A stretch of DNA of 64,000 nt from Pseudoselenomonas ruminantium (GTDB taxonomy: Bacteria; Bacillota; Negativicutes; Selenomonadales; Selenomonadaceae), in assembly GCF_900104055.1 (NCBI RefSeq), contig NZ_FNJQ01000003.1, positions 62,001-126,000 on the forward strand, read 5' to 3'. Below are positions 49,644 through 58,390 of the stretch, piece after piece (positions within the stretch are counted from its first letter, which is position 1; every line of letters begins with the position of its first letter). The notes beneath the pieces are model-generated. The model was given only the letters and a program-made list of their open reading frames with translations. It did not search any database and had not been told where the DNA came from. A program made the position numbers and the translations under genes.

Positions 49644-51053
49644 TTGTTGACCTATTCATTTGAACAGCTGGAGGGTGAACCCCTATACGAACATCTTTAC
49701 CGTTGTATCCGGCAGGATATCCTGACCGGAAAACTGGCACCGGGAGAAAAACTGCCATCCAAGCGGACTCTGGCGCGCAATTTGGGCATCAGTGTGATCA
49801 CCGTGGAGGGAGCCTATAATCAACTGACCGCGGAGGGGTATTGTGAGTCACGGCCCCGCCGCGGCTATTTTGTCGTGGCGATACCGCCCCGAAATATGTC
49901 TGCAGGAAAAAAGGCGGCCCATGCGAATATGCCAAAATCGAGATTTCAGGCAGAGGATATGCATGTCATCGATCTGACGGCCAGCAGCCTGCGATCTGCT
50001 GATTTTCCCTTTACCGTTTGGTCAAGGCTGCTACGGCAGATCCTTTCGCAGCAGGCAGAGAAAATTATGGAACGTTCACCAGGACAGGGCATTCTGGAAC
50101 TACGCCAAGCTATTGCCGGGCATCTGCAAAGTTTTCGAGGACTTAATGTTGAACCTGAACAGATTGTCATTGGGGCGGGGACGGAATATCTCTATATGCT
50201 GCTGATCCAGCTTTTGGGGCGGAGAAAAAAGTACTGTATCGAAGATCCCGGCTATGAACGTATCGGCATGATCTATCGGGCCAATGGGGCAGATTGTGCT
50301 GCCATCGGTTTGGATATGCAGGGAATCCGGCCGGCAGATTTGCGGGCCGAAGGAGCAGACGTCGTTCATATCAGCCCTTCCCATCATTTCCCTACGGGCA
50401 TCGTGATGCCCGTCAGCCGGCGATATGAATTATTAGACTGGGCTGCCGAACAAAAAGGCCGCTATATCATCGAAGACGATTACGACAGTGAGTTCCGCCT
50501 GATTGGCCGGCCAATCCCGACACTGATGGAAAGTGATATCCATCAGCGTGTCATCTATATGAATACCTTTTCCAAAAGCCTCACCCCCACCATCCGCATC
50601 AGCTATATGGTACTGCCCCCCACTCTGGTACAGGTCTTCGCAGAAAAGATGAGCTGCTACAGCTGCACTGTGGCCAATTTCGAGCAGTACACGTTGGCCA
50701 AATTCATTGGCGAAGGTTATTTCGAGAAGCATATCAACCGCATGCGCACGACTTACCGGCACCGTCGGAAACGCTTTATGGAACTCCTGCAGGAGTCACC
50801 TGTCCGGGATTACAGCACCCTGATTGAACACGGCTCCGGCCTGCATCTGCTGCTGCGCTTGGCCGTAGATGATGATGACGATGTCTTGCAAGCTAAGATG
50901 CTGGCAGCTGGCCTGCGCATCAAAGCACTGAGCGAATATTATACAAAAAAAATCCCCCAGAGCGCCATACACACGTTCATCGTGAATTACGCGAATCTGG
51001 AGGAATCGGAGATTAAACTGGCGCTGCAGCGGTTGGAAACTGTCTTCAATTGA
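49644..51053 (+). CDS. MocR/PdxR-family regulator (GntR helix-turn-helix fused to aminotransferase fold)
   Basis: 469 residues. The N-terminal GntR wing reads YRCIRQDILTGKLAPGEKLP, then SKRTLARNLGISVITVEGAYNQL. The rest is an aminotransferase-I fold with ISPSHHFPTGIVMP, EDDYDSEFR and the PLP lysine in NTFSKSLTPTIR. TTG 49644 is the start. Lying directly behind pdxST on the same strand, it probably senses PLP and controls them; PdxR genes are more often divergent. Confidence 0.9.
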   Translation: MLTYSFEQLEGEPLYEHLYRCIRQDILTGKLAPGEKLPSKRTLARNLGISVITVEGAYNQLTAEGYCESRPRRGYFVVAIPPRNMSAGKKAAHANMPKSRFQAEDMHVIDLTASSLRSADFPFTVWSRLLRQILSQQAEKIMERSPGQGILELRQAIAGHLQSFRGLNVEPEQIVIGAGTEYLYMLLIQLLGRRKKYCIEDPGYERIGMIYRANGADCAAIGLDMQGIRPADLRAEGADVVHISPSHHFPTGIVMPVSRRYELLDWAAEQKGRYIIEDDYDSEFRLIGRPIPTLMESDIHQRVIYMNTFSKSLTPTIRISYMVLPPTLVQVFAEKMSCYSCTVANFEQYTLAKFIGEGYFEKHINRMRTTYRHRRKRFMELLQESPVRDYSTLIEHGSGLHLLLRLAVDDDDDVLQAKMLAAGLRIKALSEYYTKKIPQSAIHTFIVNYANLEESEIKLALQRLETVFN

Positions 51054-51126
51054 ATCCTGCGTACATGCTGCTGCGCCTCCTGACAGGATACCTGCTCCCA
51101 TCGCCGTGGGGCATTATCCTGTAATT

Positions 51127-51930
51127 CTACATATTTCCCTTGCTGTCCTGTTCTGCTTTGCGGATATCTTCTTTCATATCCTTGGCCAGATCTATTTTAT
51201 GGAATGTCTTGTCCGCAGGCAGGTGCATGGAAAAGTTATCCGTTTTATCCAACTGCGCTTCTCCTTGTCGGATGGAAAGCTCCAGAATATGCCCACCGTG
51301 CTTCTTATCATCGGAAATGAAATGGAAATGCCAGCCCGCAGAATTCAGACCGCTCATATAGCTTGGGCAATACAAACCGACCAAAGTTCCAGTCATATCC
51401 TTATGCGTGAATTCCGTCTGCTTATCCTTCAGTGCCTCTACCAAGGTTGGATAGGGCTTCTTGCTGCCGTATTCACTGCGGAAAAGAATGTGCGGGAAGG
51501 TGGTGTGAAGTTTCACCAAATAGAAGCTATTTTCGCCATTTTCCTTGACGGCTTGATTCAGGCGCTGCTCCAGTGCAGCCTTGTTGGCAACATCACGGAG
51601 ATTGACGGAAATATCGTTCTCGAAGAACGTCACATTAGCAAAAGGTACCTTGGTCTTATCTGCAGCGACAACAACTTTACCGCTGCCCAAAGCCTGATAG
51701 ACCGTCCCATCCAACACGATCATCTCACCATTTACGCCTTCAAAAGTACCAATACCGGTATCACCCCAAGTGCGCAGTTCCCCTACTGTCACGGTTCCAC
51801 CGAGATATCCCTGTGCCAACGACTGCAAAAGGGCGACCTGATTCACGGTCTCTCTGTCGGCTTGCGCAGCATAACCTGTACCGCAAGTTATCATGCCAGC
51901 TAAGAAAGCAGCCATCATCTTCTTTTTCAT
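51127..51930 (-). CDS. Alpha-acetolactate decarboxylase, exported
   Basis: The 267-residue protein has a signal peptide (MKKKMMAAFLAGMITCGTGY, cleavage about AQA) and the acetolactate decarboxylase body: GDTGIGTFEGVNGEMIVLDG, the HTTFPHILFRSEYG stretch, and zinc ligands in WHFHFISDDKKHGGH. The family converts acetolactate to acetoin. Secretion is unusual for an enzyme acting on a cytoplasmic intermediate. GGGGGA precedes ATG 51930. No acetolactate synthase gene is adjacent. Confidence 0.9.
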   Translation of the reverse strand: MKKKMMAAFLAGMITCGTGYAAQADRETVNQVALLQSLAQGYLGGTVTVGELRTWGDTGIGTFEGVNGEMIVLDGTVYQALGSGKVVVAADKTKVPFANVTFFENDISVNLRDVANKAALEQRLNQAVKENGENSFYLVKLHTTFPHILFRSEYGSKKPYPTLVEALKDKQTEFTHKDMTGTLVGLYCPSYMSGLNSAGWHFHFISDDKKHGGHILELSIRQGEAQLDKTDNFSMHLPADKTFHKIDLAKDMKEDIRKAEQDSKGNM

Positions 51931-52157
51931 CAATGAATCCCCCTTTATCAAATCCTTCAACTTGTGTTATCTTCTGCAAAACCTTCTCACATTCCTGCTA
52001 ACCTCACGACAAACTTCCTGACAAAAAATGCTGCTGATATGGATCTTACAGACAGGATTTTCCTAGCATTTAGAGAATTTCATTATCAGGAGCCTTACCT
52101 GAAAAATCAGGAACGACTTCTGGCAAAATTTAGATTCCTGCAAAGGAGGCTATGAAT

Positions 52158-53093
52158 ATGACATATAGAAGATTGACTGCAACAGCCATAGCGGCATGTG
52201 CCTTTTTTATCCCCTGGGGAAGTTGCGCAGCAGCTGATGAAAGTACAACTCCAGCCAGTTATGCAGCGAGTTGTGAAGACCAGATCTATCGTCAGGATGG
52301 CCTTCGCCTGCGTATCCCTCGTGACTATAAGCCCCTCCTCCTGACGAAGGTCGGAACCGGGCAACAACTCTTTTCTGTGGCAGAACTTGCTTCTATTGAA
52401 GCAGCTAAAAAGGAATACACGGATTATGAAGGTGCAGGATGGCTATTTGGCATCGGCAAGGTATCTGCCCAGGAACTCCATGAAATGCTCTGCGAGGATA
52501 TGTCTGGCCGGAAGCTCTTTGCCCAGGATGATGCCGGAAATTATTACATCTTCTATCATCCTACGGACGTGCGCTATATGCGTGAAACGCCAGCAGCTAT
52601 GCAAAGGGATCAGGAAATCTGGAGCCAGCTATGCGCCTGGGCCTGGAACGATGTTCCCCAACATTTCATTGCTGATAATGAACTAATATCCATAACGGCA
52701 GACAACAGTTCTGTGGGCATCCGTCTGGCCCAGATCATCTATAAGCCCGAAAATAGTTATACTTTAACTGTAAAAGGAAAGCAGGCCAAAACTGGAAATC
52801 TGGAACAAACCACACCTTTCGTTAATATGCTGCTTTACGGCAATTCCTATGAAATAGTCCAAGAAAAGAAGAAGCCCCAAGGCGAATATACGACCTTAAT
52901 CTTGCCAAACAATAAAACTTCCCTGATTTTTTTCCAAAGTGAGGGAAGCACCTATGTTTTGGAAAGACAAAGGGGACAAGAGGAGCATCTCTATAAGAGC
53001 ATTCCCATCGAAGAACATGCCGAGGCATTAACCGTTACATTGGATTGGTATGCAAATCTTTCTGGTGAAAAAGCACTCTCTGATGGCATCTAA
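52158..53093 (+). CDS. Exported protein of unknown function
   Basis: 311 residues with an N-terminal signal peptide (TATAIAACAFFIPWGSCAAA). The mature part is soluble with no family recognised; stretches include LRLRIPRDYKPLLLTKV, HPTDVRYMRETP and LRIPRD-like strands. AGGAGG is eight bases before ATG 52158, better than the ATG at 52152. It ends before a giant hairpin that marks the border of the plasmid core. Confidence 0.75.
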   Translation: MTYRRLTATAIAACAFFIPWGSCAAADESTTPASYAASCEDQIYRQDGLRLRIPRDYKPLLLTKVGTGQQLFSVAELASIEAAKKEYTDYEGAGWLFGIGKVSAQELHEMLCEDMSGRKLFAQDDAGNYYIFYHPTDVRYMRETPAAMQRDQEIWSQLCAWAWNDVPQHFIADNELISITADNSSVGIRLAQIIYKPENSYTLTVKGKQAKTGNLEQTTPFVNMLLYGNSYEIVQEKKKPQGEYTTLILPNNKTSLIFFQSEGSTYVLERQRGQEEHLYKSIPIEEHAEALTVTLDWYANLSGEKALSDGI

Positions 53094-53125
53094 ATTTATC
53101 TAACATATGGATATATAACGGATAC

Positions 53126-53187
53126 AAAAGAAATTCGCTGAGCGAATACTTTAGTTGGTTAAAGTATTCGCTCAGCGAATTTCTTTT
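53126..53187. terminator. Perfect 28-bp stem hairpin between convergent genes
   Basis: Arms 53126-53153 and 53160-53187 are exact reverse complements around a six-base loop GTTGGT. Inside each arm is the odd palindrome ATTCGCT-S-AGCGAAT. A-runs and T-runs flank it on both sides, so it can terminate transcription in both directions. Part of the sequence recurs at 57711-57735. Confidence 0.8.
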
Positions 53188-53211
53188 CTGCTTTGTGGAG
53201 CAAAGCATTTA

Positions 53212-54582
53212 TCATATCATGCTATCCATTGTTATATAACCTGACATAAGGCGTTGGGCCAGATGTTCCCGGAAGAGCATCGTCTCCTTGTTGCGAAGGT
53301 CACGCTTTTGAATCTTGATCCTGGCTTCATCAATATCATAAGGAATTCCCATATTGGCAGCCATGTTCTGCATGGATATGGCTGCTACGTCGAAGATTTC
53401 TAGGAGTTTTTGTATCTTTCCTTTTTTAATCAGTACACCTGCGTTGTTCTTGCATGTCTTATAAACATCTTCTAACTGCAAATCGGTTTTTTGCAATTCA
53501 GTTTCCACACTGCCGTTCGTATTAGCTTGGCGAAGCCATTTTTTGCGTTGAGATTTTGCAAAGTCTTTTTTGACGCAGGTAATCAGATAACCTGCACTAA
53601 GTGGTTCCTGATTCGGCTTGCGCTTTTTCAACTGATCCTTGTAATAAACAAGATTGCTTTTCAATATATCCAGGCTATAGCTGGTGATGAGTTCCAAGCA
53701 GGTAGATTCCGGCTTGATTCCAAAGGAGGAATATTCATCAAAGAGGCTCAGATGTTCAGCATCCAGGTTGGCAATTTTATCTTCCGTGGTGAGTATCTTT
53801 ACTGGAGCCGGCAGAACCTTGGCATCCACATCTGTAAGATGGATGGTGATATTTTGTGCAGGCCTGCGGCCCTTTCCATCGTGAGTGAAGTGAAAATTCT
53901 TAAGAGAAGTGTTCTTGCGAATCTGTTGCTCTGCTTTCTTTAATACATCACGCTGAAAATCACGAAAGTTCGCATACGATGAAATTGGCATATTCAAACG
54001 TTCCTTGAAGCGTTCAATGCTGATCGTATAGGTTCCTTCAGCAATCAGTTCCTTGACAACCATGAATACTTTCAACTGAGTTATGCCACGTATAGCCAGC
54101 ATCTCATCGATATCGACTTCGGTGAATTTTTCTGTGAAGTCTTGCAGATAGGGGAGCATCTTCTGGTTTATGGATACAGAAACCGTGTCGTTAAAATCAT
54201 TGTACTCAACAGAATTGTACAATGGTATTTTCAGCCAATTATGTTTATCTTCTTCACTAGAGTAGCGTTTGACAATTTTCAAACTTTTGTCGGATACATG
54301 ATCGATGGCTTCCCGAATGATGTTCCGCCAGCCTTTATCCTTGTTGATGTTGAGTTTGTCAGCTAAGACGGAGATGTTATATTCGTAGAGAACATCATGA
54401 TTGAGATTCTGCTCTTTGGCTAGAGAAGCTACGGTGAGCAGCCAGATCTTCATCTCGTTTTCTTTTAGCGAATGTTTGGCAAACATCAGCTCATTGGCAA
54501 ATTTAGTTGGTGTATCAAACTCCAGGTTCTGGTATAGATATTCAGTTGGTTGTGATACGGAAAAGCTCATTTTGGCAGACAT
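53212..54582 (-). CDS. Replication initiator, RepB/Rep_3 family
   Basis: The 456-residue protein has the Rep_3-type N-terminal winged helices: FANELMFAKHSLKENEMKIW, NISVLADKLNINKDKGWRNI, and the second wing RFKERLNMPISSYANFRDFQ then RDVLKKAEQQI. The C-terminal 200 residues are variable. It would bind the iterons that lie just upstream (54731-55337). ATG 54582 is preferred over a GTG two codons earlier. Confidence 0.9.
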   Translation of the reverse strand: MSAKMSFSVSQPTEYLYQNLEFDTPTKFANELMFAKHSLKENEMKIWLLTVASLAKEQNLNHDVLYEYNISVLADKLNINKDKGWRNIIREAIDHVSDKSLKIVKRYSSEEDKHNWLKIPLYNSVEYNDFNDTVSVSINQKMLPYLQDFTEKFTEVDIDEMLAIRGITQLKVFMVVKELIAEGTYTISIERFKERLNMPISSYANFRDFQRDVLKKAEQQIRKNTSLKNFHFTHDGKGRRPAQNITIHLTDVDAKVLPAPVKILTTEDKIANLDAEHLSLFDEYSSFGIKPESTCLELITSYSLDILKSNLVYYKDQLKKRKPNQEPLSAGYLITCVKKDFAKSQRKKWLRQANTNGSVETELQKTDLQLEDVYKTCKNNAGVLIKKGKIQKLLEIFDVAAISMQNMAANMGIPYDIDEARIKIQKRDLRNKETMLFREHLAQRLMSGYITMDSMI

Positions 54583-54730
54583 AAGCACATATCCTTTCTG
54601 AGTATGCCAAGTTCCTTTATTATTATACTATTTGCGGTAGAATTAAGCAATATTCTTTTTCCACAATAAATAATCTGCTTATATATTATTTAAATAAAAT
54701 AAATATATAATAATATATATAGGGAGAGTT

Positions 54731-55337
54731 GCGGTGGTATGATTTGTCGGAAAGGCTGTCAGCCTAGTATTGGCAAGGGTTCCGGGATTTCAGCAGCGTT
54801 CTGGTCATGTGTTTATGGTGGGGGGAAATGTCGGAAAATGTGTTGTGGTGGTATATTTTGTCGGAACAATGATGAATCCCTTATGGCTCTAAGTGGGAAG
54901 GCTTATTTGGCCGTTTATGGTGGGGGAAAATGTCGGTAATCTGCACTTTGTGGTGGGGGAATTTGTCGGTTGTAGTGGGGGAATTTGTCGGTGGATAACT
55001 TTGGTAAACGAAAGTGAAGGGTTTCAAAGCCAGATATGACAGGCATTGTGCGGTTTTTTTATGGTGGGAGGAAATGTCGGAAAAGGCGTTGTGGTGGTAT
55101 TTTTTGTCGGTGAAGGAAGTGGGAAATTTGAGCAGGATCTTTTTATGGTGGTATGATTTGTCGGTTTTACTGTTATGGTGGGGGAAATTGTCGGAATTAT
55201 CCACATTACATTGTTGATAATTCAAGTGAGCCTTGAAAATAAAGGAGGAAAGTTATCAACAACCTGTTGATAACTACTCTAAGTCCAATTTTCCAATTTG
55301 TAAAACAAGGTTTTTCCGACAAAAGTACCCACCATAA
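54731..55337 (+). other. Iteron-type replication origin with DnaA box
   Basis: Ten plus-strand iterons start near 54731, 54812, 54842, 54913, 54947, 54970, 55057, 55088, 55141 and 55172, each about 22 bases like TTATGGTGGGGGAAATGTCG plus a final G, or the variant GTGGTGGTATTTTTTGTCGG. One inverted copy is at 55316-55337. A perfect DnaA box TTATCCACA is at 55197-55205, and a GTTATCAACA / GTTGATAAC inverted pair at 55251-55274. AT-rich DNA adjoins at 54620-54720. Confidence 0.93.
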
Positions 55338-55352
55338 CGGCTTTTTATGAGA

Positions 55353-55386
55353 AAAGACCTGATTTAAGATGGAAAATCAGGTCTTT
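55353..55386 (-). terminator. Terminator after parB
   Basis: AAAGACCTGATTT / AAATCAGGTCTTT perfect stem; on the minus strand it ends in TCTTTTCTC. Confidence 0.8.
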
Positions 55387-55395
55387 GGGGGTTAA

Positions 55396-56553
55396 TTAGG
55401 TATCTTTTGACGGTGTTTCGATGATGAAATCCTGATATTTATTGCGGAAAGCTTTGGCCTTCTTATTGGGAAGGTACATGACAATGAGCTGAGAGGCCTC
55501 AGGAGCCTTGCCAGAGAGGTGAAGGGTATAACCATCTGCATCTTCTTCCAGCGAGTCGATACAGCCGATTCTGAGGGCTTCCGCATGTTCTTCCTGGCTG
55601 GCGGCAGTAAGTTCCTGAAATTTAGCAATAACCATATCAGAAGGTGTTTTGGCAGGGATGGCCATAATGATTTCCTCGGTAAGCTGCTCAGACTGCATAT
55701 AGAGTTCTTCCTGTACCTCATGTGGCCAGGCAGCAATGCGTGTGGCTGTTTTCTGGGAAAGCTGGCCCTCGTCGAACATATCGAAGAAAGCTGGTATCAG
55801 ATTGGCCATCTTATTCCAGCTGAAGGCTGCAGTGCGTTTCATGCCCATTTGCGCGGCAGCTTTTTCCAGGATCTGTTTTTCCCCACGTTTTTTGAGGATA
55901 TTCAGCTTGGTACGGACGGCGAAACTCTTGTCGCGGCCGGTGAGGTTCGCACGCTGGACGTAGTTGGTATCCGAGGCGATTTCTCTGGCCTGGTCGTCAC
56001 TGAGTTCCTGATAGCCATAGACCTTGCATTCGATGGATTGGTATTTTTCCTCATTTGTCAGGTCGTAGAGGACTTCATAGATGCTTTTGCGGGTGTTGCC
56101 GGCGAGAATCTGATAGGTTGAGCCGGCCTCATCCATTGCCCTGACCACGATGGGCTGCTGCAGGCCATTGCGGTAGATGCTGTCGGCCATGAGCACCTTT
56201 TTTTCATTGGAGATGGAGGAGAACTGATTCCATTCCGCAGGGGTGGGGGTGAGGACGGATAAGGGCAGGACGGCATAGGAGCCAGTGTTTCCTGCAATCT
56301 CGGTCAGCACCTTGTCTGTCTTTTGCGTGGTTTCCTGTATGGCTGCTGCGGTTTCAGCGTTGGGGGCAGTTTCCCTGGGTTCAGCAGGGGCATTGTTCTG
56401 TCCCATCAGGCGTTTGCGCGTCATTTCGCGGAATTCTTCATTTTCGAAGCGATTGCTTACGCCCACAGGCATACTGGAAGTATCTTCAGTCTGGCCGGAC
56501 AGGTCCACGAAGGAAATGCCCATCATGTCGTTGTTATTCTTATTGCTGCTCAA
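55396..56553 (-). CDS. parB: ParB-like partition protein
   Basis: The 385-residue protein contains the ParB/Spo0J N-terminal domain: VLPLSVLTPTPAEWNQFSSI, LMADSIYRNGLQQPIVVRAM and ILAGNTRKSIYEVLYDL (CTPase/ParBc core), then EIASDTNYVQRANLTGRDKS and the HTH-like QMGMKRTAAFSWNKMANLIP. Start uncertain: TTG 56553 has GAGGTGGTGG upstream and overlaps parA by 14 bases; ATG 56526 lacks a site. Partner of ParA in plasmid segregation. Confidence 0.87.
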   Translation of the reverse strand: MSSNKNNNDMMGISFVDLSGQTEDTSSMPVGVSNRFENEEFREMTRKRLMGQNNAPAEPRETAPNAETAAAIQETTQKTDKVLTEIAGNTGSYAVLPLSVLTPTPAEWNQFSSISNEKKVLMADSIYRNGLQQPIVVRAMDEAGSTYQILAGNTRKSIYEVLYDLTNEEKYQSIECKVYGYQELSDDQAREIASDTNYVQRANLTGRDKSFAVRTKLNILKKRGEKQILEKAAAQMGMKRTAAFSWNKMANLIPAFFDMFDEGQLSQKTATRIAAWPHEVQEELYMQSEQLTEEIIMAIPAKTPSDMVIAKFQELTAASQEEHAEALRIGCIDSLEEDADGYTLHLSGKAPEASQLIVMYLPNKKAKAFRNKYQDFIIETPSKDT

Positions 56554-57541
56554 TTCTAGCCACCACCTCGTCACAAAGTTTTACATATGCTTTTGATGCC
56601 TTGCAGGCAGGTTTCCGATAGGTCACAGGGGCACTGAGGTTTTCGGAGTTGATGACATCCTGGTTATAGGGGATGCGGGTTTCAAAGAGCATCTTATCCC
56701 AGCCGTTCTGTACCATCGGCAGGAAGTCGTGGAAGGATTTTGTGCGGTCTACGACTTTGGTCATGAAGGCACCCAGGATTTTCAGGCTGGGGCGCTGCTT
56801 TGCCGTAGTCAGGACGAAACGGGCCATGGCATTGGCACCGAGAATGGCATGTTTAGCCGGTTCGACCGGGATGATGACATAATCGGTACCCAGCAGGAAC
56901 ATGGCTACTTCATTATTCATGGCTGGTCTGCTGTCCACGAGGATGTAGTCGTATTTGTCCATGGCCTTTGCTTCTTCGATGATATCGGCGATGATGTAGG
57001 CATAGCGAACGCCGCCGGCATTGAGTTCGGCATAGGTGCCGTCGAGGCGGATATCCGAGCAGATCAGGTCGATGCGGGGAAATTCAGTGGAGTTCAGGAT
57101 GTAGTAGTCCAGCTTCACGCATTTATCCGGCGCATCATCCTGTACAGCCCGCATCCGGTCTTTGAGGAGGTTGCCCAGATAGTTATCCAGGATCTGATTC
57201 TGACCTGCGCCCATGTAGTTGAAGGTGTTGGAAAGGTTGCCCTGGGGATCGGCGTCAATCATGAGGACGTTCTTGCCCTTCTTGGAGAGCAGATCCGCCA
57301 ATGCGGCAACCGTCGTGGTTTTGCCCACGCCGCCCTTGTTATTGCTCACGGAGATCACGATTCCCTGGTGTTTCTTGGCTGCTTGTTCCATGCTTTCCTC
57401 CTTTTCATAGAGCGTGTTTACGGCATCGTCCAGAATCTTCGTCTTGGGGACGCCCTTCTTTTCAGAAAGGGTTTTGAGTTTTTCCACATTGTCTTTGGAG
57501 AGGGTAGTGGTGAATGATTTTCGATTGGTTAATTCAGCCAT
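56540..57541 (-). CDS. parA: ParA ATPase with N-terminal ribbon-helix-helix-like segment
   Basis: 333 residues. The first 50 (KSFTTTLSKDNVEKLKTLSE, then KKGVPKTKILDDAVNTLYEK) look like an Arc/MetJ-type DNA-binding segment, allowing autoregulation. The deviant Walker A NNKGGVGKTTTVAAL and Walker B YDYILVDSRPAMNNE follow; DADPQGNLS is also present. It moves plasmid copies with ParB. ATG 57541 is preferred over a GTG at 57553. Confidence 0.93.
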   Translation of the reverse strand: MAELTNRKSFTTTLSKDNVEKLKTLSEKKGVPKTKILDDAVNTLYEKEESMEQAAKKHQGIVISVSNNKGGVGKTTTVAALADLLSKKGKNVLMIDADPQGNLSNTFNYMGAGQNQILDNYLGNLLKDRMRAVQDDAPDKCVKLDYYILNSTEFPRIDLICSDIRLDGTYAELNAGGVRYAYIIADIIEEAKAMDKYDYILVDSRPAMNNEVAMFLLGTDYVIIPVEPAKHAILGANAMARFVLTTAKQRPSLKILGAFMTKVVDRTKSFHDFLPMVQNGWDKMLFETRIPYNQDVINSENLSAPVTYRKPACKASKAYVKLCDEVVARIEQQ

Positions 57542-57694
57542 ATATGCTTTCACTCCCGATAAATATAATTAAAATCTAGAAATTTAACTAAGTTATGTAA
57601 AAATCATAGCATATTTAACGAATATAAGCAAGCAAACTTAATTAAGTTTTATCTTTTTGTTTCAAGAAAACTAAAGAATATTCTGTAAATAAAG

Positions 57695-57735
57695 GCGAAT
57701 GCTTTAGTGTACTAAAGTATTCGCTCAGCGAATTT
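57695..57735. repeat. Hairpin sharing 23 bp with the giant hairpin at 53126-53187
   Basis: GCGAATGCTTTAGT, loop GT, ACTAAAGTATTCGC with one G-T wobble, then ATTCGCTCAGCGAAT (57719-57733). The run TAAAGTATTCGCTCAGCGAA, continuing TTT, is identical at 53160-53182. The two copies flank rep-ori-parB-parA. Confidence 0.85.
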
Positions 57736-57745
57736 TTGGGATATA

Positions 57746-57782
57746 AGAAAAAGTGACTATTCCTATGGGAAGGATAGTCACT
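57746..57782 (-). terminator. Terminator after the Rrf2-family gene
   Basis: AGTGACTAT / ATAGTCACT stem (57752-57760, 57774-57782) followed on the minus strand by TTTTTC. Confidence 0.82.
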
Positions 57783-57817
57783 CATACATGGGAAGGATAT
57801 CGTTTTATCATCGCGCC

Positions 57818-58213
57818 TTATAGCAAGTCGCTTAATTTTTGACCGTAGAAAAAGTCATGTACCAGATTATGGTATTTCGTCCAAAGTGGCAGAGTCTTGC
57901 AGATGTCTTTGCGGGGACATTCGTGCTCTTTGTCAACCAAGCAGGCTACGGAGGCCAGTGTGCCTTCCATGAGTTCGATGATCTCGCCTAAAGTATACTC
58001 TTCCGGACGACGGCAAAGTTTATAGCCGCCGCCTTTGCCGCTGGCTCCGGTCAAGAGGCCGCCTTTCACCAGGTCTTTGACGATAATCTCCAAATATTTT
58101 TTTGAAAGTTCCTGACGAGCAGCAATATCTTTCAAGGGGATATATTTCCCATTTTCATTTTCTGCTAAGTCCAGCATAACGCGCAGAGCATAGCGTCCAC
58201 GGGTGGAAATCAT
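57818..58213 (-). CDS. Rrf2-family transcriptional regulator
   Basis: The 131-residue protein has the Rrf2 winged helix (MISTRGRYALRVMLDLAENE, LKDIAARQELSKKYLEIIVK, GKGGGYKL) and a cysteine triad ACLVDKEHECPRKDICKT, as in Fe-S (IscR-like) or CymR-like members. It lies downstream of the amino-acid ABC operon on the same strand but behind a terminator, so a regulatory link is only suggested. Confidence 0.9.
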   Translation of the reverse strand: MISTRGRYALRVMLDLAENENGKYIPLKDIAARQELSKKYLEIIVKDLVKGGLLTGASGKGGGYKLCRRPEEYTLGEIIELMEGTLASVACLVDKEHECPRKDICKTLPLWTKYHNLVHDFFYGQKLSDLL

Positions 58214-58331
58214 ATAATCAGCTCCATTCCTGCGTAATCTTACTTTATCTGCCTATTATACCGCAAGGTGAATAGGCTTGGCAAGCAGTAGAAGCGTAGA
58301 ATATGCCTGCCTGCGGCGGCTGGATAAACGT

Positions 58332-58370
58332 AAAAGAACTGCAAGCCAATGGATTTCTGGCTTGCAGTTC
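58332..58370 (-). terminator. Terminator of the amino-acid ABC operon
   Basis: GAACTGCAAGCC / GGCTTGCAGTTC stem with an 11-base loop, TTTTA after it on the minus strand. Confidence 0.85.
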
Positions 58371-58390
58371 CTTTAAGGATCGGACAGAGC

